Source: Planctomycetota bacterium
GTDB taxonomy: Bacteria; Planctomycetota; Planctomycetia; JALXBF01
Reading direction: 5' to 3'
Assembly (NCBI GenBank): GCA_026991575.1
Contig: JALXBF010000191.1
Location: forward strand, 1-64,000
Length of the DNA: 64,000 nucleotides
Under the pieces are notes generated by a model. The model was given only the letters and a program-made list of their open reading frames with translations. It was not told where the DNA came from and searched no databases. This document shows positions 1-7,794 of the stretch, one piece after another (positions within the stretch are counted from its first letter, which is position 1; every line of letters begins with the position of its first letter). Made by a program: the position numbers and the translations under genes.

Positions 1-379
1 GGGCAGCGGTCATAAAGTCGCGAAGCCGCCGGAAGTAGGCAGGATCCCAACGAGTGAGGTCGAACTTGTTGCCGCCATCGTAATAGCCGGGCTGATTGCT
101 CCGAGCCCACGGGCACACGTAGCGACCGGGCTTGGGCGCGAGCGTGTTTCGCGTGATGCCGAAAGAGCCGGGCACTTCGCGATAGACGCCCGAGAACGTG
201 CGCGTATGATTCAGCCCGTGCCGAGCCAGCTCGCGGAAGTACCGCTCGTAGTCGAAGTCCAGATTCAGTAGCGCGCCGTAGTGCTCCCCGGAGGTAATCA
301 GCACGGTCGGCCTGCCGCGCCAGAGGAAGTAGTGCGGATTCTCAGGGTGAAGTCGGAGCGGTTCTGCTGAGCTAGTCAT
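1..379 (-). CDS. Glycoside-hydrolase-like protein (DUF4038/cellulase-fold), 3' part missing
   Basis: The reading frame is open from an ATG at 379 leftward to the window edge, giving about 126 N-terminal residues with no stop. An in-frame TAG lies two codons upstream of the ATG, so this is the first possible start. The N-terminus reads like TIM-barrel glycoside hydrolases of the DUF4038/DUF5060 type: HPENPHYFLWRGRPTVLI, then SGEHYGALLN, then a block containing HGLNHTRTFSG. Proteins of this kind act on plant or microbial polysaccharide, but the substrate cannot be told from this part and the catalytic acids lie outside the window. No signal peptide is visible. The family assignment comes from pattern recognition and is moderately sure. 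That it is a real gene is well supported by the protein-like sequence. Confidence 0.75.
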   Translation of the reverse strand, partial: MTSSAEPLRLHPENPHYFLWRGRPTVLITSGEHYGALLNLDFDYERYFRELARHGLNHTRTFSGVYREVPGSFGITRNTLAPKPGRYVCPWARSNQPGYYDGGNKFDLTRWDPAYFRRLRDFMTAA

Positions 380-945
380 GGCCCTATGCTCTGCGATACC
401 TCTCTCCACTCCCGGATGATCGTGCCATCGTAGCACGAATGGCCGCGCCGGATCGCCCGAATCCGTTCCTGGAGGTGCACTAACGCGAGGACGGCTGTTG
501 CGTACTACGGCATAGGGGGTGCTTAGGGGCCGACGATCCGCATGTAGGCTGTCTTGCGGCGAACAGTGCCGACAAGGGGGCCATGGCCATCGGGACGTGC
601 CCTCAGGTTGGGCTCGGGTTGAGACCGCTGGCCGTACTCTGCCTACATGCACACGAGCCCTTGCACCAGCCCGTCTTCCGCTTCGCCGCAGGCATTCTCC
701 ACGGTGCTGACTTGTGGGCAGCGGCAACCCTGTTCTGCTTTCGATTCGGACCGTTGCCTGCTTTCAACGGCAGAGTGGGGCCCTCTGCGTCGGCAGCTTG
801 CACGTTGGCAAGCTCATGGGGTAGACTGCCCATATCCCGCCGGCTCTCCGACTAACCGGGCTTCTCACCGCAGAGCCGTTTTGGCCCGGTTCTTCCCACT
901 CGTCCACCCATGACGAACAGGGCGTTCTTCCAGAGGAGCATGATC
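380..945. other. Gene-free stretch with inverted repeat upstream of the isomerase gene
   Basis: No reading frame here looks like a protein. The small frames are rich in Arg, Pro, Cys and Ser, as expected for GC-rich noncoding DNA. An 8-bp perfect inverted repeat (AACCGGGC at 854-861, GCCCGGTT at 884-891) and a competing one (GGCTCT at 842-847, AGAGCC at 872-877) lie 55-100 bases before the next gene. They could fold in its leader RNA. No clear promoter was found. Confidence 0.5.
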
Positions 946-1941
946 ATGCATACCAAACTGACACGCCGTGAGTTTATCCGTATCGGCACCATGGGTAGCG
1001 TTGCTGCTGCTGTTGCGCCGTTGAGGGCGGCTGCCCTGCGGGCGGGCGTACGCGCGGAACAGATCGGAACGAACCTCCCCTTTCTGGGGATGGACCTCTT
1101 TTCGGCGCTAGACGTCGTACACAGGATCGGCTTCCAGACAGTGGAGGCGATGACGCAGGGGGCGCTTCGCCCCGGGCCATCGGCAGCTCCGGGCGTTGTG
1201 CTGGCAGACTGGAGTGAGGAGGAGAAACGGCAGGTTAAGCGGTCGATCAAGCGGTTCAAGCATCGCAGCGTGCATCTGCCGTTTGGTGGGCTGGTGGTTG
1301 TCAGCAGCGACAAGGAGCTGCAAGCGCGGAGCCGACGGATCATGGAGGGGGCGCTGGAGACGGCTGCCTTCTTGGAAGTGGAATTCGCCGTGATCCACTG
1401 CATCCCCCCGCGTGGGGTGCCTCGGGAGAAGGCATGGCCGGAACTGATCGATCTGTACCGCAAATGGGGTGATCGAGCCGGCCAGTTGGGGTTCCGACTA
1501 GGCGTGGAAACTGGCTATCCCGGCAGTGTTGAGACGTTTGTCCAGTTCGTGCAGGACCTGGATCATCCCCACATCGGAGCGACGATCGACGTGGGCCACC
1601 AGATCAACTACCCTGAGTTTCGACGACAGTTCGGGAAGAAAATCCCCAACAGCCCGGATGCGTATCGCGCGTACAACGACGTGATTCACCTGCTCATCGA
1701 CCGGCTCGGGGAAAAGCTGTGGCACTTCCACATCCATGACATTGACCCGACCGTCTGGCGTGAGCACAAGCCTCTAGTCCATGGTGTCATCGACTATCCA
1801 CGGCTTTTTGCCAAACTCGCGCAAACCGGCTTCAGCGGTCTACTCGTCTTCGAGATCAACGGTCGGTATGCTCCGCCGGACCAGATGCCTGGCGTCGTGG
1901 AGGACAGCTACCGCAAGGTGCTGGCCTATCTGAGGCAGTAG
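946..1941 (+). CDS. Tat-exported sugar phosphate isomerase/epimerase family protein (AP endonuclease 2 TIM barrel)
   Basis: A 331-aa protein with a twin-arginine N-terminus (TRREFIRIG at residues 6-14, followed by an Ala-rich stretch), so it is probably exported folded. The rest is a xylose-isomerase-like TIM barrel. Visible metal or active-site motifs are GVETGYPGS near 186, DVGHQIN near 216, HFHIHDID near 260 and FEING near 305. Such planctomycete proteins are usually annotated as sugar phosphate isomerase/epimerase, and the true substrate is unknown. The start at 946 is chosen because GAGGAG at 933-938 sits 7 bases before it. Upstream ATGs at 910 and 940 have no well-placed ribosome binding site, and using 910 would bury the Tat motif. 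It converges with the sialate esterase gene and the two share a terminator. Confidence 0.85.
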   Translation: MHTKLTRREFIRIGTMGSVAAAVAPLRAAALRAGVRAEQIGTNLPFLGMDLFSALDVVHRIGFQTVEAMTQGALRPGPSAAPGVVLADWSEEEKRQVKRSIKRFKHRSVHLPFGGLVVVSSDKELQARSRRIMEGALETAAFLEVEFAVIHCIPPRGVPREKAWPELIDLYRKWGDRAGQLGFRLGVETGYPGSVETFVQFVQDLDHPHIGATIDVGHQINYPEFRRQFGKKIPNSPDAYRAYNDVIHLLIDRLGEKLWHFHIHDIDPTVWREHKPLVHGVIDYPRLFAKLAQTGFSGLLVFEINGRYAPPDQMPGVVEDSYRKVLAYLRQ

Positions 1942-1992
1942 CCGCATTGCGCGGCCGGCGGTGGTGTACCAGTCAGGTCGGCGCATGGAGCG

Positions 1993-2022
1993 AGCGGCGA
2001 CCGGTCGTTGCCGGTCGCCGCT
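1993..2022. terminator. Bidirectional stem-loop between convergent genes
   Basis: A perfect 12-bp stem (AGCGGCGACCGG at 1993-2004 and CCGGTCGCCGCT at 2011-2022) with a 6-base loop sits between the ends of two convergent genes (1941 and 2051). It is followed by only a short T-containing tract on the + strand, so termination is inferred from stem strength and position. Confidence 0.65.
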
Positions 2023-2050
2023 TCTGGCCAATTGTGATGCCCTGGGACTG

Positions 2051-3604
2051 CTACGGTTCCAGGCGGCCCTGGGTGATGCCCGGCCAGTCGTCCGTACGGA
2101 ACGGCGATGCCGGCAGTCCGGCCTTGTTGTACAGGGTGCACTCCGGGTTGTCGGCCCAGCCGTAGCGGACCGCGACCGGATTGGGGACCTGGTCGCTCCA
2201 GACGACGACTGTGTCGCCATCGATCGCGGCCTTGGCCCAGACGAACTTTCGGTCCGGTCCCGCAATAGCAAAGCCCTTCAGCTCACCTCCCCTGGCAACG
2301 AGCCCACCGTCGACGTGCGTGAAGAAGATCCGAACCTTGTTACCTTCGATCTTGTGGCTGTCGTACAGTGGCCCGGAGTAGACGATGTCCTTGCCGTAGG
2401 CGATGGCCAGAGCGGCCAGTGCCAACCGTCGGCCGACGTCCTGCTTGTTTTTCGGATGGATGTCGTTAGCCTCACCAATATCGATGGTTACGGCCATGCC
2501 CGTGTTCGGCTCTGCAAGCGCCATTGTCTGGGCTTCCCGCAACTCGGCCCAATCGCTTTCGCCCGGTTCAGCCTGCCGCTGGCGGAAGTTGGCAAGCTGC
2601 ACGAACAGGAACGGGAAGTTGCCCTGACGCCACGTGCGGCGCCAATCGCGGATCATGGTGCGAAACAGGGTGCGGTACTGGTAGGCCCGGGCGGCGTTGG
2701 ATTCGCCCTGATACCAGATGACGCCGCGGATGGCGAACGGGACGATCGGCTTGATCATGCCGTTGTAAAGGCCGGCGGGGCGATGTGGGTGATTGGGACC
2801 GCGAGGTGGGCGAGGCCGACGTGGCGGCCGTTTTCCGGCTGCCCGGGCCGCCTTGGCGTTCTGCTGCCAGGCCGCCATGCGTTTGCGGTAGCGTTCCAGC
2901 GCCTTCGGGTAGTTCTCAAGGATTTCATCCCACCGCTCGACGATCGGCTTCAGCTCCGGGTGGGCGTTCAACGCCTCCAGACTCGTCCAGGCTTCGGCCG
3001 GTGTGCCGCCCCAGGCCGACTGGATCAGGCCAACGGGCACTCCGAGCCGTTTATGTAGCTCCCGCCCGAAGAAATACCCGACTGCTGAGAACCCAGCCAC
3101 CGTTTGCGGCGAACAGACTTGCCACTGGCCGTCCGTGTCTTCCAGCGGTTTGGCCGCCACGATCTTGGCGACCTTGAAGAGGCGGATCTGTGGGTAGTTC
3201 GCTGAGGCGATCTCCTGCTCCGGATTCGCCGCACGGCTGACCGGCCATTCCATGTTGGACTGCCCAGAGCAGAGCCAGACCTCGCCGACCAGCACATTGC
3301 GCAACTCAATCCGGTTCTTGCCCTCAACGACGAACTTGACCGGGCCGCCGGGGGCGAGCGGTTCGAATTCAACCCGCCAGCGGCCGTTTGCGTCCGCTCT
3401 CGTCCTGCGAAGCTGTTCTCCGATCAAGACGTGCACTTCCTCGCCCGCATCGGCCCATCCCCAAACGGGAAGCCTGGCCCCTGCCTGCAGCACCATGTTG
3501 TCGCCAAAGATCGCGGGCAACCGGACCTCAGCACGAACTACGGTCGCAAGCCAGACCGAGGCAGAGATCGCGACCAGAGCGCGCAACAGCGTGCGTGGCT
3601 TCAT
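2051..3604 (-). CDS. Secreted sialate O-acetylesterase family protein
   Basis: A 517-aa SGNH-fold esterase. It starts with a signal peptide (about 1-25, ending near VVRAEV) and a beta domain typical of the family (LPAIFGDNMVLQ, then VPVWGW-like text). The nucleophile Ser is in GQSNMEWPV near residue 116, and the closing Asp/His pair is in NDIHPKNK near 380. Family members remove O-acetyl groups from sialic acids or other sugars. In planctomycetes they are abundant and probably serve polysaccharide breakdown. An insert rich in Pro and Arg (about 255-280) is unusual. The start is supported by GGGAGGT upstream. The gene stands alone on the minus strand. Confidence 0.9.
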   Translation of the reverse strand: MKPRTLLRALVAISASVWLATVVRAEVRLPAIFGDNMVLQAGARLPVWGWADAGEEVHVLIGEQLRRTRADANGRWRVEFEPLAPGGPVKFVVEGKNRIELRNVLVGEVWLCSGQSNMEWPVSRAANPEQEIASANYPQIRLFKVAKIVAAKPLEDTDGQWQVCSPQTVAGFSAVGYFFGRELHKRLGVPVGLIQSAWGGTPAEAWTSLEALNAHPELKPIVERWDEILENYPKALERYRKRMAAWQQNAKAARAAGKRPPRRPRPPRGPNHPHRPAGLYNGMIKPIVPFAIRGVIWYQGESNAARAYQYRTLFRTMIRDWRRTWRQGNFPFLFVQLANFRQRQAEPGESDWAELREAQTMALAEPNTGMAVTIDIGEANDIHPKNKQDVGRRLALAALAIAYGKDIVYSGPLYDSHKIEGNKVRIFFTHVDGGLVARGGELKGFAIAGPDRKFVWAKAAIDGDTVVVWSDQVPNPVAVRYGWADNPECTLYNKAGLPASPFRTDDWPGITQGRLEP

Positions 3605-3834
3605 AACGGTGAACCTCCCGAGGCGTCATCGATCGAACATCCGGGGGCGGGACGATCAGTATACACCGACAGGGCCGTGGCAAGCCGGACGTGTGGCCAC
3701 CAGGAACACGGCTACGAGAAGCGGCGAGCGACCAACAAGGACCTTCCACCGAATGCCGCACGCCCCCCTTCTAGCCGCGATGCGACGCTCTTTCGACGCA
3801 CCGCTGCGGGCTCTGATGCCGCGCCTCCCGCGGA

Positions 3835-4251
3835 TCAACCCGGGTGCCAGACACTCAGTGGACCGCGCGCAGTGGAGGGCAGCCGACGCGCATACTCATA
3901 AACCCAGGCGCGAAATCCCAGCTCGGTCATGACCGATAGCCGCCGGTACAGTCCGTCGGCCACATCCTCGAATTCGTCCAGCTCGGTCAACTCCTCTTCG
4001 GCAATCAACAGGGTGAAGCCGTCAGCACGGCACTCGGCGGGCTGGCCCGGCGGTGTCAACACCAGGGCCGGGTATGGACCGAGATCGTACAAGTGTCCGG
4101 CTACTCGGTCGGGGAAAGCTAGGGAGAAGGTTCGAGGCGGCCGCAGGCCGGGTTTGAGCAGACCGTACACAAACAGCCAGCACCTCCCCGTGCCCGCGTC
4201 GAGCCGCGATTGCTCCAGCCCCGATGGTTCGTGCCATCCGGCTGCAGCCAT
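3835..4251 (-). CDS. Gamma-glutamylcyclotransferase (AIG2/GGCT)-like protein
   Basis: A 138-aa cytosolic protein. The family hallmark LFVYGLLKPG (about 27-36) is followed by VAGHLYDLGPYPALV and by a C-terminal LDEFEDV with YRR, which together match the GGCT-like fold. A Glu within this block normally acts as the general base in true gamma-glutamylcyclotransferases, and the Glu-rich stretch near residues 87-96 could supply it. The start ATG lies one base after the stop codon of the large DUF1549/DUF1553 gene, so translation is probably coupled. The functional link between the two is unclear. The first 25 residues precede the fold and could be an over-long start. Confidence 0.8.
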   Translation of the reverse strand: MAAAGWHEPSGLEQSRLDAGTGRCWLFVYGLLKPGLRPPRTFSLAFPDRVAGHLYDLGPYPALVLTPPGQPAECRADGFTLLIAEEELTELDEFEDVADGLYRRLSVMTELGFRAWVYEYARRLPSTARGPLSVWHPG

Positions 4252-4252
4252 G

Positions 4253-6724
4253 CTAGTGCACGAAGAGGAATTCCTTCGTGTTGATCAGGGCCCAGAGCAG
4301 ATCTTCGTAGGCCTCTTTCTTGTTCTTCTTGCTGGCAATGTAATCGAGAGCTGTCTTGAGCTCATCGGCCCGTGGCTCCCGCGCGTAGCACCAGAGCCAG
4401 AGCTCGCGAACCTTCTCCTCGTCGGATCGGCTCTTGTCTGCTGCCAACCGGGCCGCTCGCCCTGAGCCGCTGGAGACCTTGCCCTGGATTTCCTGCGAGT
4501 TCAACAGGTGCAGGCTCTGGGCGAGGTTGGCATCGGCTACGCGTTCGCATTCGCAGGCGCTCTGGCGGGGGGGCTTGCCAAACACGGTCAGGAAGTAGGT
4601 GGTGACCGCTTCGTCAGGCAGCTGGATGGCCCGGGTACCTATGGGCATGCCGTTGAACCTGGTGGGGACGTCCGTCACCTGAGCAATTGCATCGTGCAAC
4701 ACCTCAGCCGGCAGACGCTTCGGGTAGTACCGCGCGAAGTTCTGAGTGTCGTGCTTGTTCCATTCGTTCGGCATGGCGCTCAACTGGTACGTGCGGCTCG
4801 TGCAGATGACGCGCACCAGATGCTTCAGACTGAAGCCGTGTTCGATGAAGTCGCGGGCAAGCGCATCGAGCAGCTCCGGATTGGACGGTGGGTTGGTGAC
4901 CCGCATGTCGTCCTCCGGATCGACGATGCCCTTGCTGAAGAAGTGGGCCCAGTAACGGTTGCAGACGGCCTTCGCAAAGAACGGGTTCTCCGGGGCTCTG
5001 AGCCATTGAACCAGGTACACGCGCGGATCTTCGTCAGGGGGTACGTCTAGCTCTGGACCGTCCAGCCCTTTGGGCTTCATGACGCGCCCGGTCTTTGGAT
5101 GGCGTACAACGCCGTTGGGGTTCACGTAGATGATCTCTTCCTGACGGATGCGGCCGGGCTTGCGGGCAACGCGCGCGAAGAATGCAGCAAAACCGTAGTA
5201 ATCATCCTGGCTCCATTTCTCGAACGGGTGGTGGTGGCAGCGAGCACACTGGATGCGCAGGCCGAGGAACACTTGAGCCGTGTCATCCACTGCCTGTTCC
5301 ACGGTGCGAACTTGACGGTACCAGGCCACGGGCGGGTGCGTGCGCATGTCACCTTGAGCCGCCAGGATGCCCAGCACGAACTGATCGTACGGGACGTCCC
5401 GGCGGATCTGCTCGCGGATCCAACGGTAGAACGCATACGTGCCATAGCGATTCTCCCGATCCCGCCCGCGTACGACACGGAGGATGTCGGCCCACTTCAG
5501 CGCGAAGTAATCGGCATACTCCGGTCGCTCCAGCAGCTCGTCTACCAACTTCTCCCGTTTCTTCGGATCGCGGTCGGCCACAAACTGACGGACTTCCTCC
5601 GGCGTCGGCAGCGTTCCGCAAATGTCGATCATAACACGCCGGATGAACTCCTCATCGCTGCATAGCTCCGACGGGACGATGCCGAGTTGCTGCCACTTCT
5701 TCAGGGTGTACCGGTCGATGAAGTTGTTGATCGGGAACTCGTAGTCGGGCACCGGCACCCCCAGCGGCACCGTGACACGAAAGACGGCTACATGACCCTG
5801 GTACCGGGCCATCACCGCTGCCTCACCACTCTGGTCCTGTGCGGTCACCAGGCCGCTCTCGTCAACTCGAGCCACCTCCTCGGCGTTGGTCTGGTACTGA
5901 GCGTGCCGTGTGACGTCTTCGACAGAGCCATCGCTATAGTGCGCCAGCACGCGGATCTGTTGCGTGCCGCCACGGCGCATGATGCGATGGGTCGGCTCGA
6001 CCGTGATCCGCTCGACCACCGGGTCGTCCGGACTGCCGTAGGGCATACCCGCCTCAATCCAGCGACGGATCAGACGGTACTCGTGACTGTTGGCGTCCAT
6101 TCGCTTGCCGCCGCCATGCGGCACGGCCGCGATTGCTTTGCGCAGCAGCAGGCTGGCGTCCGGCGCTGCCGGGAACAACCTCCTGCCTCTGGCCTCCTTG
6201 ACGAGTGCCTCGTAGTCGTAGGCCGGCTCAAAACCAAGCAACGACAGCTTGAAGCCGTTCTGGCCCGAGGCCTTGCCGTGGCAACCGCCGGAGTTGCACC
6301 CAAGTTTGGTGAAGATCGGCACGATCTGGTTGGCAAAGTTGATCGGCAACGGGTCGGCAATCCGGGTCACTTTCACCGGAACTGCCACCCGCCTTCCGTT
6401 GAATTCAACTACCAGTTCCGTCGCGCCGTCCTTCAGCGGACGCACCAGCCCGGTCTCGTCAACGACGGCGACGGCCGGATCGGTGATCCGATAGTTGGCT
6501 CGACGCGTTAGATCGATCAGCTCTTCGCCGTCCAGACGGCCGGTGACCAGCACCTGGACCGCGGCGTCGACGCCCCGTAGGGTTACCGGTGACGGGCTGA
6601 CGGTCAGCTCATCGACGCGGTTGAAGTCGACGGTCGCTGCCGTTTTCACAGCCGGCTCAGCGGACAGGGCGGTTGCGGTGAGCAGTGCGCCGATCAGGCA
6701 GGCAAACCAGCAAGCGCCTCGCAT
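4253..6724 (-). CDS. Secreted DUF1549/DUF1553 protein with Big-2 domains and haem-c motifs
   Basis: An 823-aa planctomycete hallmark protein. Order: signal peptide (1-22), first Big-2-like Ig domain (about 35-120), a segment with a CNSGGCH motif (near 143) that could bind haem c, second Big-2-like domain (about 245-325), DUF1549 (about 345-555, with a CARCHHHP haem-like motif), then DUF1553 (about 590-800, containing VCNRYWAHFFSKG). The substrate of this family is unknown. Relatives sit near sulfatases or DUF1501 genes in other planctomycetes, but no such partner is here. The start at 6724 is chosen over a further upstream ATG because GGAGG precedes it at good spacing and it opens the signal peptide (MRGACWFACLIGALL). 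The gene is followed at one base by the GGCT-like gene. Confidence 0.9.
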   Translation of the reverse strand: MRGACWFACLIGALLTATALSAEPAVKTAATVDFNRVDELTVSPSPVTLRGVDAAVQVLVTGRLDGEELIDLTRRANYRITDPAVAVVDETGLVRPLKDGATELVVEFNGRRVAVPVKVTRIADPLPINFANQIVPIFTKLGCNSGGCHGKASGQNGFKLSLLGFEPAYDYEALVKEARGRRLFPAAPDASLLLRKAIAAVPHGGGKRMDANSHEYRLIRRWIEAGMPYGSPDDPVVERITVEPTHRIMRRGGTQQIRVLAHYSDGSVEDVTRHAQYQTNAEEVARVDESGLVTAQDQSGEAAVMARYQGHVAVFRVTVPLGVPVPDYEFPINNFIDRYTLKKWQQLGIVPSELCSDEEFIRRVMIDICGTLPTPEEVRQFVADRDPKKREKLVDELLERPEYADYFALKWADILRVVRGRDRENRYGTYAFYRWIREQIRRDVPYDQFVLGILAAQGDMRTHPPVAWYRQVRTVEQAVDDTAQVFLGLRIQCARCHHHPFEKWSQDDYYGFAAFFARVARKPGRIRQEEIIYVNPNGVVRHPKTGRVMKPKGLDGPELDVPPDEDPRVYLVQWLRAPENPFFAKAVCNRYWAHFFSKGIVDPEDDMRVTNPPSNPELLDALARDFIEHGFSLKHLVRVICTSRTYQLSAMPNEWNKHDTQNFARYYPKRLPAEVLHDAIAQVTDVPTRFNGMPIGTRAIQLPDEAVTTYFLTVFGKPPRQSACECERVADANLAQSLHLLNSQEIQGKVSSGSGRAARLAADKSRSDEEKVRELWLWCYAREPRADELKTALDYIASKKNKKEAYEDLLWALINTKEFLFVH

Positions 6725-6826
6725 AGTAGGTCCTCCGGTGCCGAATCTGGCGGCCTCTGCGGTAGGCTCCATCGGTCAGATCGATCCTCAGTTTAACCTA
6801 TCTAGAGACGTTTATGCAACGGGGCT

Positions 6827-6851
6827 CCGAGCCTCCACGCGTGGGGCTCGG
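6827..6851. repeat. Inverted repeat / stem-loop
   Basis: CCGAGCC (6827-6833) pairs with GGCTCGG (6845-6851) around an inner palindrome CCACGCGTGG. It lies between the end of the SDR gene and the start of the DUF1549/DUF1553 gene on the minus strand. No T-run follows on either strand, so it may be a leader structure or processing site rather than a terminator. Confidence 0.45.
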
Positions 6852-6976
6852 TTCGTCCCGGGATGAGCCGCTCAGGCAGCTGCGCATCGCTTGAGGGCAT
6901 GGGCGGCATCGGGGAGACTGCCTGCAACGTCGAGGTATCTGGCGGGTTGCCAGGAGGGCAGGCCCTGCGCTGGGCT

Positions 6977-7732
6977 TCAGTAAGTTGCGCGACCGCCGCT
7001 AATGTCGTAGCACTGGCCCGTGCAGAAGCTGGCTTCTTCCGACACCAGGTAATGCACCAGAGCGGCGACTTCCTCGATCTTGCAGGTCCGTCCCAGGGGG
7101 ATACGCGAAACCATGTAGTCGATCGTCTCCTGCGATACTTGCTCGAGGATCTTCGTCTGGATTACCGCTGGCGAAATCGCGTTGATGGTGATGTCGCCCC
7201 GGCCCGCCACCTCCTTGGCTAATGCTTTGGTCATGCCGATGAGGGCCGCCTTCGACGACGAGTACGGGATCATTCGTGGGTTGCCTTCTTTTCCGGCGAT
7301 CGATGCGACGTTCACGATGCGGCCGTAGCCGCGCTCTAGCATGCGCGGGATCACGGCGCGGCAGAACAGGAACGGACCGATGAGGTTGACGGCCAGGACC
7401 TTTTCCATGTCCTCCTTGGTCACGTTCCAGATGTAGTCGTTCTTGCCCACGATCCCGGCGTTGTTGACGACGATGTCCACCGGCCCGAGCTGCTGCTCGG
7501 TTTCGCGCACACAGCGCTCCACGTCGGCCGGCACGCTGACGTCACCGGCGACGGCATGGCCGTTCAGTTCCGATGCGACGCGGCGCGCTGCCTCCGCGTT
7601 GATGTCGAAGATGCACACGCGGGCACCTGCTGCCGTCAGCCGGCGAGCAATCCCTTCACCGACCGACTGACCGCCCCCGGTGACGATGGCCACCCGCCCG
7701 TCCAGCCGGAAGAAGCCTCGTTCGTCAGCCAT
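6977..7732 (-). CDS. Short-chain dehydrogenase/reductase (FabG-like)
   Basis: A 251-aa classical SDR. The Rossmann motif TGGGQSVGEGIA is at about 16-27, NNAG at about 93, the catalytic Ser in VNVASIAGKEG, and the YSSSK active-site pair near 160. It ends with GQCYDISGGRATY, typical of the family. It should reduce a keto group or oxidise an alcohol using NAD(P)(H). The substrate cannot be read from the sequence. The frame stays open far upstream, but the ATG at 7732 is preceded by GGAGGG and matches the usual N-terminus. The extra upstream part reads as Arg/Pro-rich noise. It is transcribed after the glycosyltransferase gene with a 62-base gap, and may share its transcript. Confidence 0.92.
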   Translation of the reverse strand: MADERGFFRLDGRVAIVTGGGQSVGEGIARRLTAAGARVCIFDINAEAARRVASELNGHAVAGDVSVPADVERCVRETEQQLGPVDIVVNNAGIVGKNDYIWNVTKEDMEKVLAVNLIGPFLFCRAVIPRMLERGYGRIVNVASIAGKEGNPRMIPYSSSKAALIGMTKALAKEVAGRGDITINAISPAVIQTKILEQVSQETIDYMVSRIPLGRTCKIEEVAALVHYLVSEEASFCTGQCYDISGGRATY

Positions 7733-7794
7733 GGCTTGACCCTCCGCAGTCGGCGCGTACGCAACGGAATTGAAGTATAGCGCGACCGAGCGGG

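Noticed and set aside
1961-3058. Antisense frame across the sialate esterase gene (365 codons)
   Set aside because: Antisense shadow of the esterase with no recognisable motifs.
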